Source: an uncultured Pelagibacteraceae bacterium (GTDB lineage: Bacteria; Pseudomonadota; Alphaproteobacteria; Pelagibacterales; Pelagibacteraceae). From it: 64,000 bases of DNA. The translations under genes were made by a program, and so were the position numbers. The stretch lies in contig CACDZM010000001.1 in the NCBI GenBank assembly GCA_902557215.1, positions 62,001 to 126,000 of the forward strand. Reading direction: 5' to 3'. How positions within the stretch are numbered: the stretch's first letter is position 1; each line of letters begins with the position of its first letter. Under the pieces are notes generated by a model. That model saw nothing but the letters and a program-made list of their open reading frames with translations, searched no databases and had not been told where the DNA came from. Of the stretch, positions 1 to 8,859 are shown piece after piece.

Positions 1-1844
1 AAACGTCTTTTAGCTGGGATATTTATTTTAAATTTATTTGAAAGATATTTACCTGTAATACTGTTTTTATTTTTACTTATATCTTGAAATGTCCCCTGAG
101 CAACAACCTCTCCTCCTTTATTTCCTGCTTCGGGACCAAGATCAATGATATGGTCTGCATTTTCCATTGTTTCAGTGTCATGCTCTACTACAATTACTGT
201 GTTTCCTAAATCTCTCAATCTTTTTAGAGCATTAATAAGTTTAACATTATCTTTTTGGTGCAAACCAATTGATGGTTCATCTAAAACATAAAGTACACCT
301 GTTAATCCAGATCCTATTTGTGAAGCTAATCTTATTCTTTGAGCCTCACCACCAGACAGTGTTCCGGATTCTCTTGAAAGAGTTAAATAATCTAAACCAA
401 CATTTAAAAGAAAATTTAGTCTTTCATTAATTTCTTTCAAGATATGTTCAGCTATTTTAAATTGTCTCTTATCAAGCTTATTTTTGAGATTCTCAAACCA
501 TTTTGCAGCATCTAATATAGATTTTTCTGTGACTTCACTTATATGCATTCCATCAATTTTTACACAAAGTGCCTCATCTTTTAGTCTATGGCCATTACAT
601 CTTTCGCATTTTGTGTCAGACTGATATTGAGCTATTTCTTCTCTTTTCCAATCACTATCAGTTTCAAGATATCTTCTCTCCAAATTATTGATAACGCCCT
701 CAAATGTCTTTTTATGGGAATATTTTTCGTAACCATCATCGTATGTAAATTTAATCTCCTCATCATCTGAACCATATAAGATAATATCTTTGATCTTTTT
801 TGAGAGTTTTGACCATTTATCATCCATTGAGAAACCATAATGTTTTGATAAAGATGTTAATGTTTGTGCATAATATAATGTAGTTGTTTTAGCCCAAGGT
901 TCTATTGCACCATCAGCGATACTTTTTTTTTCATTTGGAATTACTAAATTTGGATCAACATTAAGCTTTATGCCTATTCCCTCACATTCTTCACAAGCAC
1001 CAAAAGGACTATTAAAAGAGAAAAGTCTAGGCTCAATTTCTTCAATTGTAAAACCACTTTCAGGACAAGCAAATTTAGTAGAAAATATTAATTTTTCAGT
1101 TTTTCTAAATTTTTTTGGTAAGGTCTCATCTTCATATTCAACGAAAAGTAAACCATTAGCTAAATTTATGGCTGTTTCAATACCTTCAGCTAATCTATTT
1201 CCTAAAGACGAATTCAAAACAATTCTATCTACAAGAATAGATATATCATGTTTTACTTTCTTATTTAATTCAGGAACTTTCTCTATATCATAAAGAATTT
1301 CGTCAATCTTAATTTTTCTAAAGCCCCTTTTTTTATATCCTAAAATTTCTTTCTTATATTCACCCTTACGACCTCTTACAATTGGCGCATACAGATAGAT
1401 GGTTGATTTTTTTGGTAAGGTTTTAATTTTATCAACTATTTGTGTTACAGTTTGTGATTCTATTGGTTTACCTGTGAAAGGTGAATAAGGAATTCCTGCT
1501 CTTGCATATAAAACTCTCATGTAATCATAAATTTCTGTTACTGTTGCAACTGTAGATCTTGGATTTTTTGAGGTATTTTTTTGCTCAATGGATATAGCAG
1601 GGCTCAACCCTTCAATTAAATCCACATTAGGTTTTTTCATTTTATCTAAGAATTGTCTGGCATAGGCAGACAAACTTTCAACGTATCTTCTTTGGCCTTC
1701 TGCATAAACTGTGTCAAAGGCTAAAGAAGATTTTCCTGAGCCAGATAGACCTGTTATTACTACAAATTTGTCTTTAGGAATCTCTAAAGAAATATTCTTC
1801 AAATTATGTTCTTTAGCTCCCTTAATAACTATCTTTTTAATCAT
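1..1844 (-). CDS. uvrA: UvrA, excinuclease ABC subunit A (partial, C-terminal part beyond window start)
   Basis: ATPase subunit of the UvrABC nucleotide-excision repair complex; it recognises DNA lesions and loads UvrB. I translated the minus strand from the ATG at 1844: about 614 residues are present before the window edge cuts the gene. It begins [15 protein letters not shown], has the first Walker A ([15 protein letters not shown], about residue 31), the UvrA family stretch [10 protein letters not shown], the ABC signature [12 protein letters not shown] near residue 520 and the following [10 protein letters not shown] Walker B. The first zinc module reads CPES...CEEC, so one of the four usual cysteines is Ser; I recall the same in other alphaproteobacteria. 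It is divergent from ssb with 90 bp between them. No convincing alphaproteobacterial LexA box (GTTC-N7-GTTC) lies in that gap. Confidence 0.97.
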   Translation of the reverse strand, partial: MIKKIVIKGAKEHNLKNISLEIPKDKFVVITGLSGSGKSSLAFDTVYAEGQRRYVESLSAYARQFLDKMKKPNVDLIEGLSPAISIEQKNTSKNPRSTVATVTEIYDYMRVLYARAGIPYSPFTGKPIESQTVTQIVDKIKTLPKKSTIYLYAPIVRGRKGEYKKEILGYKKRGFRKIKIDEILYDIEKVPELNKKVKHDISILVDRIVLNSSLGNRLAEGIETAINLANGLLFVEYEDETLPKKFRKTEKLIFSTKFACPESGFTIEEIEPRLFSFNSPFGACEECEGIGIKLNVDPNLVIPNEKKSIADGAIEPWAKTTTLYYAQTLTSLSKHYGFSMDDKWSKLSKKIKDIILYGSDDEEIKFTYDDGYEKYSHKKTFEGVINNLERRYLETDSDWKREEIAQYQSDTKCERCNGHRLKDEALCVKIDGMHISEVTEKSILDAAKWFENLKNKLDKRQFKIAEHILKEINERLNFLLNVGLDYLTLSRESGTLSGGEAQRIRLASQIGSGLTGVLYVLDEPSIGLHQKDNVKLINALKRLRDLGNTVIVVEHDTETMENADHIIDLGPEAGNKGGEVVAQGTFQDISKNKNSITGKYLSNKFKINIPAKRR

Positions 1845-1934
1845 AATTTTTGTTGCTTTGACTTAATAAAATTATTATTCAGAGTAAATTGTGATATAAA
1901 TCCTATAAATTAAAATAACAAATATTAAAATATT

Positions 1935-2390
1935 ATGGCTGGAAGTTTAAATAAAGTACTTTTAATTGGTCGTTTGGGCGCAGATCCTGAGATTAAACAA
2001 ATGGTTAACGGAAAAAATGTAGCTAGATTGAGCTTAGCAACAAGTCAATCTTGGAAAGATAAAAATACAGGTGAAAAAAAAGAAAAAACAGAGTGGCACC
2101 GTATAGTTGTATTTAATGAAGGATTGGTGAATGTTGTGCAACAATATTTAAAAAAAGGTGCACAAATTTATGTTGAAGGTCAAATAGCAACTAGGAAATG
2201 GAAAGATGAACAATCTGGTCAAGATAAATTTTCCACAGAGATAGTTATTCAAGGTTATAATTCATCTCTTACAATGTTAGGAGGTGGCAATTCTGGAGGA
2301 GGAATTGCTAACGATAATACACAGTCTTCTAAAAATAATGAGGAAATGTCTCAAATATCAAATGATATGGATGACGATATTCCTTTTTAA
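1935..2390 (+). CDS. ssb: Single-stranded DNA-binding protein
   Basis: Coats single-stranded DNA during replication, recombination and repair and recruits partner proteins. The 151-residue product has the OB fold in about residues 1-110 (starting [19 protein letters not shown]), a flexible Gly/Asn/Ser-rich linker, and the acidic C-terminal tip MDDDIPF that binds partner enzymes. It is the first gene of a plus-strand run with gyrA, which starts 5 bp after its stop. The divergent uvrA neighbour is the usual alphaproteobacterial arrangement. Start and length fit the family well. Confidence 0.97.
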   Translation: MAGSLNKVLLIGRLGADPEIKQMVNGKNVARLSLATSQSWKDKNTGEKKEKTEWHRIVVFNEGLVNVVQQYLKKGAQIYVEGQIATRKWKDEQSGQDKFSTEIVIQGYNSSLTMLGGGNSGGGIANDNTQSSKNNEEMSQISNDMDDDIPF

Positions 2391-2395
2391 ACTTT

Positions 2396-4975
2396 ATGGA
2401 AAAATCAGAAACTTCTAAAGATCAAAATATAAAACTAATTTCCGTTCATGATGAGATGAGCTCATCTTATCTCTCTTATGCAATGAGCGTTATAGTAAGT
2501 AGAGCTTTGCCAGATATTAGAGATGGATTAAAGCCAGTTCATAGAAGAATATTATATGCAATGTATAAAGGCGGTTATGATTGGTCAAAACAATTTAGAA
2601 AATCTGCCAGAATAGTTGGAGACGTTATTGGTAAATATCATCCTCATGGTGATCAATCTGTATATGATGCATTAGTAAGGATGGTTCAAGACTTTTCAAT
2701 GAGTCTTCCATTAGTTGATGGACAAGGTAATTTTGGGTCTATAGATGGCGATCCAGCTGCGGCAATGAGATATACTGAAACACGATTGTCCAAAGTCTCT
2801 CAATTTTTGATTGATGATATAGAAAAAAATACAATTGATTTCAAAAGTAATTATGATGAAACAGAAAGAGAACCAACTGTTTTACCAGCACAATTTCCAA
2901 ATTTATTGGTCAATGGTGCGGGTGGTATCGCTGTTGGAATGGCAACAAGTATACCTCCGCATAATTTAGGAGAGGTTATTGATGGAACATTAGCTTTAAT
3001 TGAAAATAAAGATATTAAGATTAAAGATCTTATGAAACACATTCCTGGTCCAGATTTTCCTACAGGAGGGGTAATAATAGGCAAAGATATAATCAAGCAA
3101 GGCTATAATAAAGGCAGAGGATCTTTCAAAATAAGAGGTGAAATAACAATCGAAAGTTTAAAAAATAATAGAGAAAGATTGGTTATAACTTCTATACCAT
3201 ATCAAGTGAATAAATCAGTTTTAAATGAGAGAATAGCTCAGTTAGTTCGAGAAAAGAAAATAGAGGGCATTAGAGACATAAGAGATGAGTCAAATAGAGA
3301 AGGTATTAGAGTTTCAATAGATTTAAGAAGTGGAGTAGAGCCAGAAACAGTAAAAAGACAATTGTATAAAAATACACAGATAGAGAGTTCTTTTGGTTTT
3401 AATACTTTAGCCATAGTAGATGGAAAACCAGAAACATGTAATCTAAAAGATTTTCTTTCGAGTTTTTTAAATTTTAGAGAAGATGTAGTAATTAAAAAAA
3501 CAAAATTTGATTTAAGCAAGGCTGAGGATAGAGCTCATATTTTGATAGGTCTTTCAGTATCAGTTGAAAATTTAGATAAAGTTATAAAGATTATTAGAAA
3601 TTCAAAAAATCCTGAAGAAGCAAAAATATCTATTTCAAAAACTAAGTGGAAAATTAACAAATCTAAAAAATTAATTTCATTAGTGGAAGATAAAAGTAAA
3701 AAAGATATTTATAATTTATCTGAGGAACAAGTTAATGCTATTTTAGAACTAAGATTGCAAAAACTTACTGCTTTAGGAATTAACGAAATAGAAGTTGAGA
3801 TAAAAAAACTGGCTGAGCTAATTTCAAAATATAAAAAGATAATTTCGTCTAAAAAAGAATTATTAAAAGTAATTAGTGAGGAATTAAAATCAATTAAAGA
3901 TAAATATTCTACTCCTAGAAGAACAAAAATAATTGATGCAGTGCTTAACTATGACATAGAAGAAACTATTCAAAAACAGTCAGTTATTATAACTGTAACA
4001 TTACAAGGTTATATAAAAAGAGGATCTTTAAATAATCTGAAAACTCAAAAAAGAGGCGGTAAGGGGAAAACTGGTATAACAACAAGAAATGAAGACTCTG
4101 TGATTCAAACTTTGTCTGTAAATACTCATACATCTATGCTTTTCTTTTCTACAGAAGGTTTAGTATACAGATTAAAAGCTTGGAAAATCCCTGAAGGCTC
4201 AGCTTCATCTAAGGGAAAATCTTTATTTAACATTTTACCCTTAAAAAACCATCAATCTATAAGCTCTATAATGCCATTTCCTGATGATAATAATAGCTTA
4301 AAAGATTTTCAAATAGTCTTTGCAACCTCTAAAGGGAAAATTAGAAAAAATAGTTTGGAGGATTTTTCATCAATCAATGCTTCTGGAAAAATTGCTATGA
4401 AACTTGACAGTAACGATAGGATAGTAGGAGTTAAAATTTGCAAAGATGATCAAGATATTATTTTAAGCACAAAATTTGGTAAATGTATAAGATTTGAATC
4501 TAAAAAACTGAGAATATTTAAAGGTAGGTCCTCTAAAGGAATTAAAGGTCTTGAATTAGCACCAAATGATGAAATTGTATCATTATCAATTATTGATAAT
4601 GATAAAATTAAAAAAAGCACTAAAAATGGGAAAGATGAAAAATCTGAATTAAAGGCTACTGAAAAATTTATTTTATCAATTACAGAAAATGGTTTCGGTA
4701 AGAAAACATCTCATAAAGATTACAGGGTTACCAACAGAGGTGGAAAGGGGATAATTGGAATTGTAAATTCACCAAGAAATGGAAATATAGCCTCTTCATT
4801 TCCAGTCTTTGAGGGTGATGAAATTATGATATCGACAAACAAAGGGAGAGTAATAAGAGTTGCAGTTAAAGAAATTAGAACTGCAGGTAGAAACACTCAA
4901 GGGGTTAGAATAATTAAACTTTCGGGTGATGAAAAAGTTGTTTCATCAATAAAGATTGATGATAATTTGATATAA
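2396..4975 (+). CDS. gyrA: DNA gyrase subunit A
   Basis: Breakage-reunion subunit of DNA gyrase, which introduces negative supercoils with GyrB and ATP. The 859-residue protein has the winged-helix/tower core, the catalytic tyrosine at about Y126 in [10 protein letters not shown], and a C-terminal beta-pinwheel with the GyrA box QKRGGKG near residue 550, which identifies gyrase rather than ParC. In the quinolone-determining helix the sequence is [10 protein letters not shown]: the position of E. coli Ser83 is Gln (residue 87), while the Asp87 equivalent is kept. Its stop overlaps the coaD start (TAATG), suggesting translational coupling. Confidence 0.98.
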   Translation: MEKSETSKDQNIKLISVHDEMSSSYLSYAMSVIVSRALPDIRDGLKPVHRRILYAMYKGGYDWSKQFRKSARIVGDVIGKYHPHGDQSVYDALVRMVQDFSMSLPLVDGQGNFGSIDGDPAAAMRYTETRLSKVSQFLIDDIEKNTIDFKSNYDETEREPTVLPAQFPNLLVNGAGGIAVGMATSIPPHNLGEVIDGTLALIENKDIKIKDLMKHIPGPDFPTGGVIIGKDIIKQGYNKGRGSFKIRGEITIESLKNNRERLVITSIPYQVNKSVLNERIAQLVREKKIEGIRDIRDESNREGIRVSIDLRSGVEPETVKRQLYKNTQIESSFGFNTLAIVDGKPETCNLKDFLSSFLNFREDVVIKKTKFDLSKAEDRAHILIGLSVSVENLDKVIKIIRNSKNPEEAKISISKTKWKINKSKKLISLVEDKSKKDIYNLSEEQVNAILELRLQKLTALGINEIEVEIKKLAELISKYKKIISSKKELLKVISEELKSIKDKYSTPRRTKIIDAVLNYDIEETIQKQSVIITVTLQGYIKRGSLNNLKTQKRGGKGKTGITTRNEDSVIQTLSVNTHTSMLFFSTEGLVYRLKAWKIPEGSASSKGKSLFNILPLKNHQSISSIMPFPDDNNSLKDFQIVFATSKGKIRKNSLEDFSSINASGKIAMKLDSNDRIVGVKICKDDQDIILSTKFGKCIRFESKKLRIFKGRSSKGIKGLELAPNDEIVSLSIIDNDKIKKSTKNGKDEKSELKATEKFILSITENGFGKKTSHKDYRVTNRGGKGIIGIVNSPRNGNIASSFPVFEGDEIMISTNKGRVIRVAVKEIRTAGRNTQGVRIIKLSGDEKVVSSIKIDDNLI

Positions 4976-5469
4976 TGCCAAAAGTTGCTATTTATCCAGG
5001 TACCTTTGATCCAATAACCTTTGGACATATTGATGTTATAAAAAAATCTTTAAAATTATTTGATAAAATAGTTGTAGGTGTGTCAAACAGTGAAAACAAA
5101 AACTATCTTTTTAATCCTTTTGAGAGAATAGAAATTGTCAAAAAAGCTCTTTTTTCAGATCTCAAATTAGATAAAAAAAAAATAGTTGTAATTTCTTTTT
5201 CTTCTTTAACTACCGATTTATGTAAAAAATATAAATCCAATATTATTTTAAGAGGTTTGAGGGCAGTTTCAGATTTTGAGTATGAATTTCAATTGGCAGG
5301 CATGAATCGGAAGCTTAATAACAAGATTGAGACAATTTTTTTAATGTCCGATGTAGAAAATCAGATAATTTCATCGAAATTTGTTAAAGAAATTGTCAAA
5401 CTAAAAGGTGATATAAAAAAGTTTACTACAAAAAGTACAATTAAATCTTTAAAAGAAAAATATGAATAA
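4975..5469 (+). CDS. coaD: Phosphopantetheine adenylyltransferase
   Basis: Transfers AMP from ATP to 4'-phosphopantetheine to make dephospho-CoA, the penultimate step of CoA synthesis. The 164-residue product has the nucleotidyltransferase TxGH motif as TFGH (residues 15-18) after GTFDP, RGLRAVSDFEYE in the middle, and the C-terminal ISSKFVKE motif (about 132-139). Length and motifs match the bacterial CoaD family. Start overlaps the gyrA stop by one base and its end overlaps the cyclophilin start, so gyrA-coaD-ppi is translated as a tight unit. Confidence 0.97.
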   Translation: MPKVAIYPGTFDPITFGHIDVIKKSLKLFDKIVVGVSNSENKNYLFNPFERIEIVKKALFSDLKLDKKKIVVISFSSLTTDLCKKYKSNIILRGLRAVSDFEYEFQLAGMNRKLNNKIETIFLMSDVENQIISSKFVKEIVKLKGDIKKFTTKSTIKSLKEKYE

Positions 5470-6022
5470 GCTTTTTATAAAAATTTTATTTATTTTTTCT
5501 TTATTTATCAATCAAACAATCGCACAGGAGAATATTATGATTTTAAAATTAAAAGATGGAGATGTAAAAATTGAATTATTTCCAGATGTTGCACCAAATC
5601 ATGTAAATAGAATTAAAGAATTAGCCGACTCAGGAAAATATGACAATGTTGTTTTTCATAGAGTCATAGATGGTTTTATGGCTCAAACAGGTGATGTACA
5701 ATTTGGCAAATCAAATTCTGATAGTTTTGATTTAAATAGAGCTGGTATGGGTGGATCAGATTTACCCGATTTAAAACAAGAGTTTAGCAGTCTACCTCAT
5801 GATAGAGGCACTTTATCAATGGCTCGTTCGTCAGATCCTAATAGTGCGAATAGTCAATTTTTTATCTGTTTTAAACCCGCACCTTTTTTAGACAGACAAT
5901 ATACAGTTTTTGGAAAAGTCATTGAAGGCATGGAGTTTGTTGATAAAATTAAAAGAGGAGATGAAAATAATAATGGTGCTGTTTCTGATCCTGATAAAAT
6001 AATTAGTTTTAAATCTTTATAA
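5462..6022 (+). CDS. ppi: Periplasmic cyclophilin-type peptidyl-prolyl cis-trans isomerase
   Basis: Speeds proline cis-trans isomerisation during folding of exported proteins. The 186-residue product has a signal peptide of about 21 residues ending near TIAQE, then a cyclophilin domain with the catalytic arginine in FHRVIDGF (R67), the active-site glutamine in MAQTGD (Q75) and MARSSDPNSANSQFF. It overlaps coaD by 8 bp. Many alphaproteobacteria carry two tandem cyclophilin genes and queA at this place; here there is one and tgt follows directly. Confidence 0.93.
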   Translation: MNKLFIKILFIFSLFINQTIAQENIMILKLKDGDVKIELFPDVAPNHVNRIKELADSGKYDNVVFHRVIDGFMAQTGDVQFGKSNSDSFDLNRAGMGGSDLPDLKQEFSSLPHDRGTLSMARSSDPNSANSQFFICFKPAPFLDRQYTVFGKVIEGMEFVDKIKRGDENNNGAVSDPDKIISFKSL

Positions 6023-6034
6023 ACTTCAATTAAT

Positions 6035-7141
6035 TTGAAAAAATTTGCCTTTAAAGTTTTAGCTAAAGATAATTTTGCAAGATCAGGGTTAATCGAAACA
6101 CATAGAGGAAATATTAATACACCAGCTTTCATGCCAGTTGGCACCCAAGCTACTGTTAAGGCTTGTACAATTAGAGATATTAAAAAAACTGGATCAGAAA
6201 TAATTCTCTCTAATACTTATCATTTAATGATTAGACCAGGTGTAGACCGTGTTAAAAATGCTGGAGGATTACATAAATTTATGAATTGTGATCTTCCTAT
6301 TTTAACAGACTCTGGTGGTTTTCAAGTTATGTCTTTATCTAAATTAAATAAAATTGATAGAGAAAAGGGTGCAATTTTTAATTCACATGTTGATGGGAAA
6401 AAATTTAGTTTAAGTCCAGAAGAAAGTATCAAAATTCAATTGGGTTTAGATTCTGATATTGTAATGATTATGGATGAATGCCCAAAAAAAAGTAATGACT
6501 ATAATTTGATAAAAGACTCCATGAATTTATCATTATATTGGGCAAAAAGATCAAAAAAAGCTTTTGGTAAAAATCCTCACAAAGCTTTATTTGGAATAGT
6601 ACAAGGGGGTTTATTCAAAGATTTAAGACTCGAGTCGTTAAATTCACTAGTCGAAATTGGATTTGATGGATACGCGCTTGGTGGTTTAGCAGTTGGGGAA
6701 ACTCAAAAAGAGATGTTTCAAGTTTTAGATGATATTAAATCAAATCTACCCGAGCTAAAACCTAGATATTTGATGGGTGTTGGGACTCCTTCTGACATTT
6801 TAGGAGCAGTTAAAAGAGGTATTGATATGTTTGATTGTGTTTTACCGACAAGATCAGGAAGAACAGGTTTAGCCTTTACTTGGAATGGTAGAGTTAATGT
6901 TAAAAATAAAAAATATCAAAATGATAATTCTCCACTAGACAAAGATTGTGACAATTTAGAATTAAACAAATATTCTTTGAATTATTTAAACCATCTTTTC
7001 AACACTAATGAAATTCTTGCATCAATGATTCTAACATTACATAATATTAATTTTTACCAAGAATTGATGAGATCAATCAGATCAAATATACAAAAAGGTA
7101 CCTTTGACAAATTTCACGATAAATACATAGATAAGTTGTAG
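6035..7141 (+). CDS. tgt: tRNA-guanine transglycosylase with degenerate zinc site
   Basis: Exchanges guanine-34 of GUN-anticodon tRNAs for a queuine precursor. The 368-residue product has ILTDSGGFQVMSL with the general acid/base Asp (D92), GIVQGG, and FDCVLPTR with the nucleophile Asp (D267). The family's C-x-C-x2-C zinc cluster is largely lost: at residues 305-310 the sequence is CDNLEL, keeping only the first Cys, while the later zinc His (H336, LTLHN) remains. Start is TTG at 6035; no in-frame ATG lies near the conserved N-terminus KKFAFKVLAKD. queA is not next to it. The fold is clear; activity is less sure. Confidence 0.93.
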   Translation: MKKFAFKVLAKDNFARSGLIETHRGNINTPAFMPVGTQATVKACTIRDIKKTGSEIILSNTYHLMIRPGVDRVKNAGGLHKFMNCDLPILTDSGGFQVMSLSKLNKIDREKGAIFNSHVDGKKFSLSPEESIKIQLGLDSDIVMIMDECPKKSNDYNLIKDSMNLSLYWAKRSKKAFGKNPHKALFGIVQGGLFKDLRLESLNSLVEIGFDGYALGGLAVGETQKEMFQVLDDIKSNLPELKPRYLMGVGTPSDILGAVKRGIDMFDCVLPTRSGRTGLAFTWNGRVNVKNKKYQNDNSPLDKDCDNLELNKYSLNYLNHLFNTNEILASMILTLHNINFYQELMRSIRSNIQKGTFDKFHDKYIDKL

Positions 7142-7172
7142 ATTTAAGTAAAAAATTTGTCAAAAATGTCAT

Positions 7173-7200
7173 TTGAAATATATAAATTTATCTATATATA
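7173..7200 (+). promoter_or_regulatory. Candidate sigma-70 promoter for tRNA-Lys
   Basis: TTGAAA at 7173-7178 and TATATA at 7195-7200 are separated by 16 bp, and transcription would begin about 15 bp before the tRNA. The surroundings are AT-rich, so chance matches are possible; a second pair, TTGTCA at 7157 with TATATA, lies 16 bp upstream. Confidence 0.45.
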
Positions 7201-7221
7201 AGCTTCAATCCTTTAAATTTT

Positions 7222-7297
<76 letters not shown>

Positions 7298-7301
7298 ATT
7301 T

Positions 7302-8129
7302 TTAGGAAATTTTTATTGGTGGGTATTCTAAGATAATTTTGTTTGTCCACTCATTTATCTTTTTTATACGATTGTCAGCAGATGGATGGGTGCTTAAAAA
7401 TTCCGGTTGTGATTTTCCTTTGTTAAACTCTTTCATTCTTTCCCAAATCTTAGTAGTTTCTCTTATATCATAACCCGACAGAGAAGAAAAAATCATTCCT
7501 AAATAATCTGCTTCACTTTCTTGTTTTCTTGTGAAAGGGTTCATTATGCCAAGTTGTGAAAGTAAACCTATTGTATCCATTCCAGTAGCTCTATTTACTT
7601 GGGATAACTTTCCTCCTGTAAAAATATCTAATAATTGTGTTCCAGTATTTAGAATTGCTCCTCTACTAGCTCTTTCAACAGAATGTTTTGCAACTGCATG
7701 AGCTATTTCATGACCCATGACCGCTGCCAAACCATTTGTATTTTTAGTGACCTCAAGCATTCCAGTATAGACTGCAATTTTACCACCAGGCATACACCAG
7801 GCATTTCTTACTTTTTTATTTTCTATTAAAATGTATTCCCAATCGAAGTTTTGAGTTGGGTCGTTAAGTTTTGATACATAAAAATATTCACTAATAGAAT
7901 CTTCCATTTTTTTTCCAATATTTTTAATCAAATCAAGCGTCTTTGTATCTTTACTTAACTTTTCTTTTTCTTTCACTTTTTCAAAAATCTTAGCAGCTTG
8001 AGCATTTAGTTTAGCTTCGGGTATTATTTTTAGCTGTTTTCTCTCTGTGATAGGAGCAGTAGAACAAGAATTTAAAAGCAACCCTCCACAACTACAACCA
8101 ACATATGACAAAAATTTTCTTCTATTCAT
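7302..8129 (-). CDS. M48-family metalloprotease, probable Tat-exported lipoprotein
   Basis: Zinc metalloprotease of the peptidase M48 (Ste24/LoiP/BepA-like) family, expected in the periplasm on a lipid anchor and probably active in envelope protein quality control. The 275-residue product starts MNRRKFLSYVG, a twin-arginine-like signal, and has a lipobox LLNSC with the anchor Cys at 22. The zinc motif is HEIAH (residues 140-144), with the third ligand in ESEADYLG. It is short and lacks the TPR domain of BepA. It stands alone, convergent with tRNA-Lys. The exact substrate cannot be told from sequence. Confidence 0.9.
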   Translation of the reverse strand: MNRRKFLSYVGCSCGGLLLNSCSTAPITERKQLKIIPEAKLNAQAAKIFEKVKEKEKLSKDTKTLDLIKNIGKKMEDSISEYFYVSKLNDPTQNFDWEYILIENKKVRNAWCMPGGKIAVYTGMLEVTKNTNGLAAVMGHEIAHAVAKHSVERASRGAILNTGTQLLDIFTGGKLSQVNRATGMDTIGLLSQLGIMNPFTRKQESEADYLGMIFSSLSGYDIRETTKIWERMKEFNKGKSQPEFLSTHPSADNRIKKINEWTNKIILEYPPIKIS

Positions 8130-8159
8130 TTTATAAATACATTGATATTATATTAATTA

Positions 8160-8237
8160 ATGAATCTAAATAATAAAATATTATTAATACTTTTCATAGT
8201 AGCAATTTCATTCGTAATCTATTCAAGTTTTAGATAA
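8160..8237 (+). CDS. Possible 25-residue hydrophobic peptide
   Basis: An ATG-started frame of 25 codons encodes MNLNNKILLILFIVAISF followed by VIYSSFR, essentially one membrane segment with a positively charged end. It lies in the short gap after the divergent M48 gene and stops 4 bp before the DUF502 gene, so it could be a small membrane protein or an upstream peptide coupled to that gene. No family is recognised and the sequence could be chance in AT-rich DNA. Confidence 0.3.
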   Translation: MNLNNKILLILFIVAISFVIYSSFR

Positions 8238-8241
8238 AATT

Positions 8242-8859
8242 ATGACTAAAAATAAAAAAAAAAGATCATTAACACTTGTTTTAAGAAATTACTTTATTAC
8301 AGGAGTTGTTGTATTAATTCCCATTGGAATTACTTTATATCTCACAAAATTTTTCATTGGAATTTCATCTAAAATTATACCTGAGAACATAAATCCAAAT
8401 AACTATCTTCCTTATGCCGTCCCAGGACTTGAAATTTTAATATCTGTAATCATTATTACAATTGTTGGTGGATTATCATTATCCTTTTTAGGTAAGAAAA
8501 TTTTAAAATTAATTGATGATCTATTTAAACGAATACCTTTCTTAAGAACAATTTATTCTGCTATTTTACAAATGACTGAAACGTTCTCTAATGGCAAAAA
8601 TGACAAGAAAAGTGTTGTATTGATTCAATATCCAAGAAAAGGAGTTTGGGCAGTTGGTTTTGCAACAAAAGAAAATAAAGGTGAGATGGCTCAAAAAACT
8701 AATCAAAAACTAATAAGCGTCTTTGTTCCAACGACTCCTAATCCTACAAGTGGTTTTTTACTTATGTTTCCACTAGATGAAGTAATCTATTTAGATATGA
8801 CTTTTGAAGAGGCATCTAAATTTATTGTATCTGCTGGTACTTCTACTGGTAAGAATTAA
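8242..8859 (+). CDS. DUF502 family integral membrane protein
   Basis: The 205-residue protein matches the DUF502 family: a charged N-terminus (KNKKKRS), two membrane helices (about residues 17-38 and 56-82), the conserved stretch FKRIPFLRTIYSAILQM, and a soluble C-terminal half with FVPTTPNPTSGFLLM. The molecular function of DUF502 is unknown; members are widespread in alphaproteobacteria and in plants (COV proteins). Its stop overlaps the convergent recG stop by 4 bp. Confidence 0.9.
   Translation: MTKNKKKRSLTLVLRNYFITGVVVLIPIGITLYLTKFFIGISSKIIPENINPNNYLPYAVPGLEILISVIIITIVGGLSLSFLGKKILKLIDDLFKRIPFLRTIYSAILQMTETFSNGKNDKKSVVLIQYPRKGVWAVGFATKENKGEMAQKTNQKLISVFVPTTPNPTSGFLLMFPLDEVIYLDMTFEEASKFIVSAGTSTGKN

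Noticed and set aside
632-1293. Open frames within the first 1.8 kb on both strands
   Set aside because: The long minus-strand uvrA frame covers the region and explains it; the others are shadows.
1845-1934. LexA/SOS box between uvrA and ssb
   Set aside because: No GTTC-N7-GTTC pattern or its near variant could be found in the 90-bp gap.
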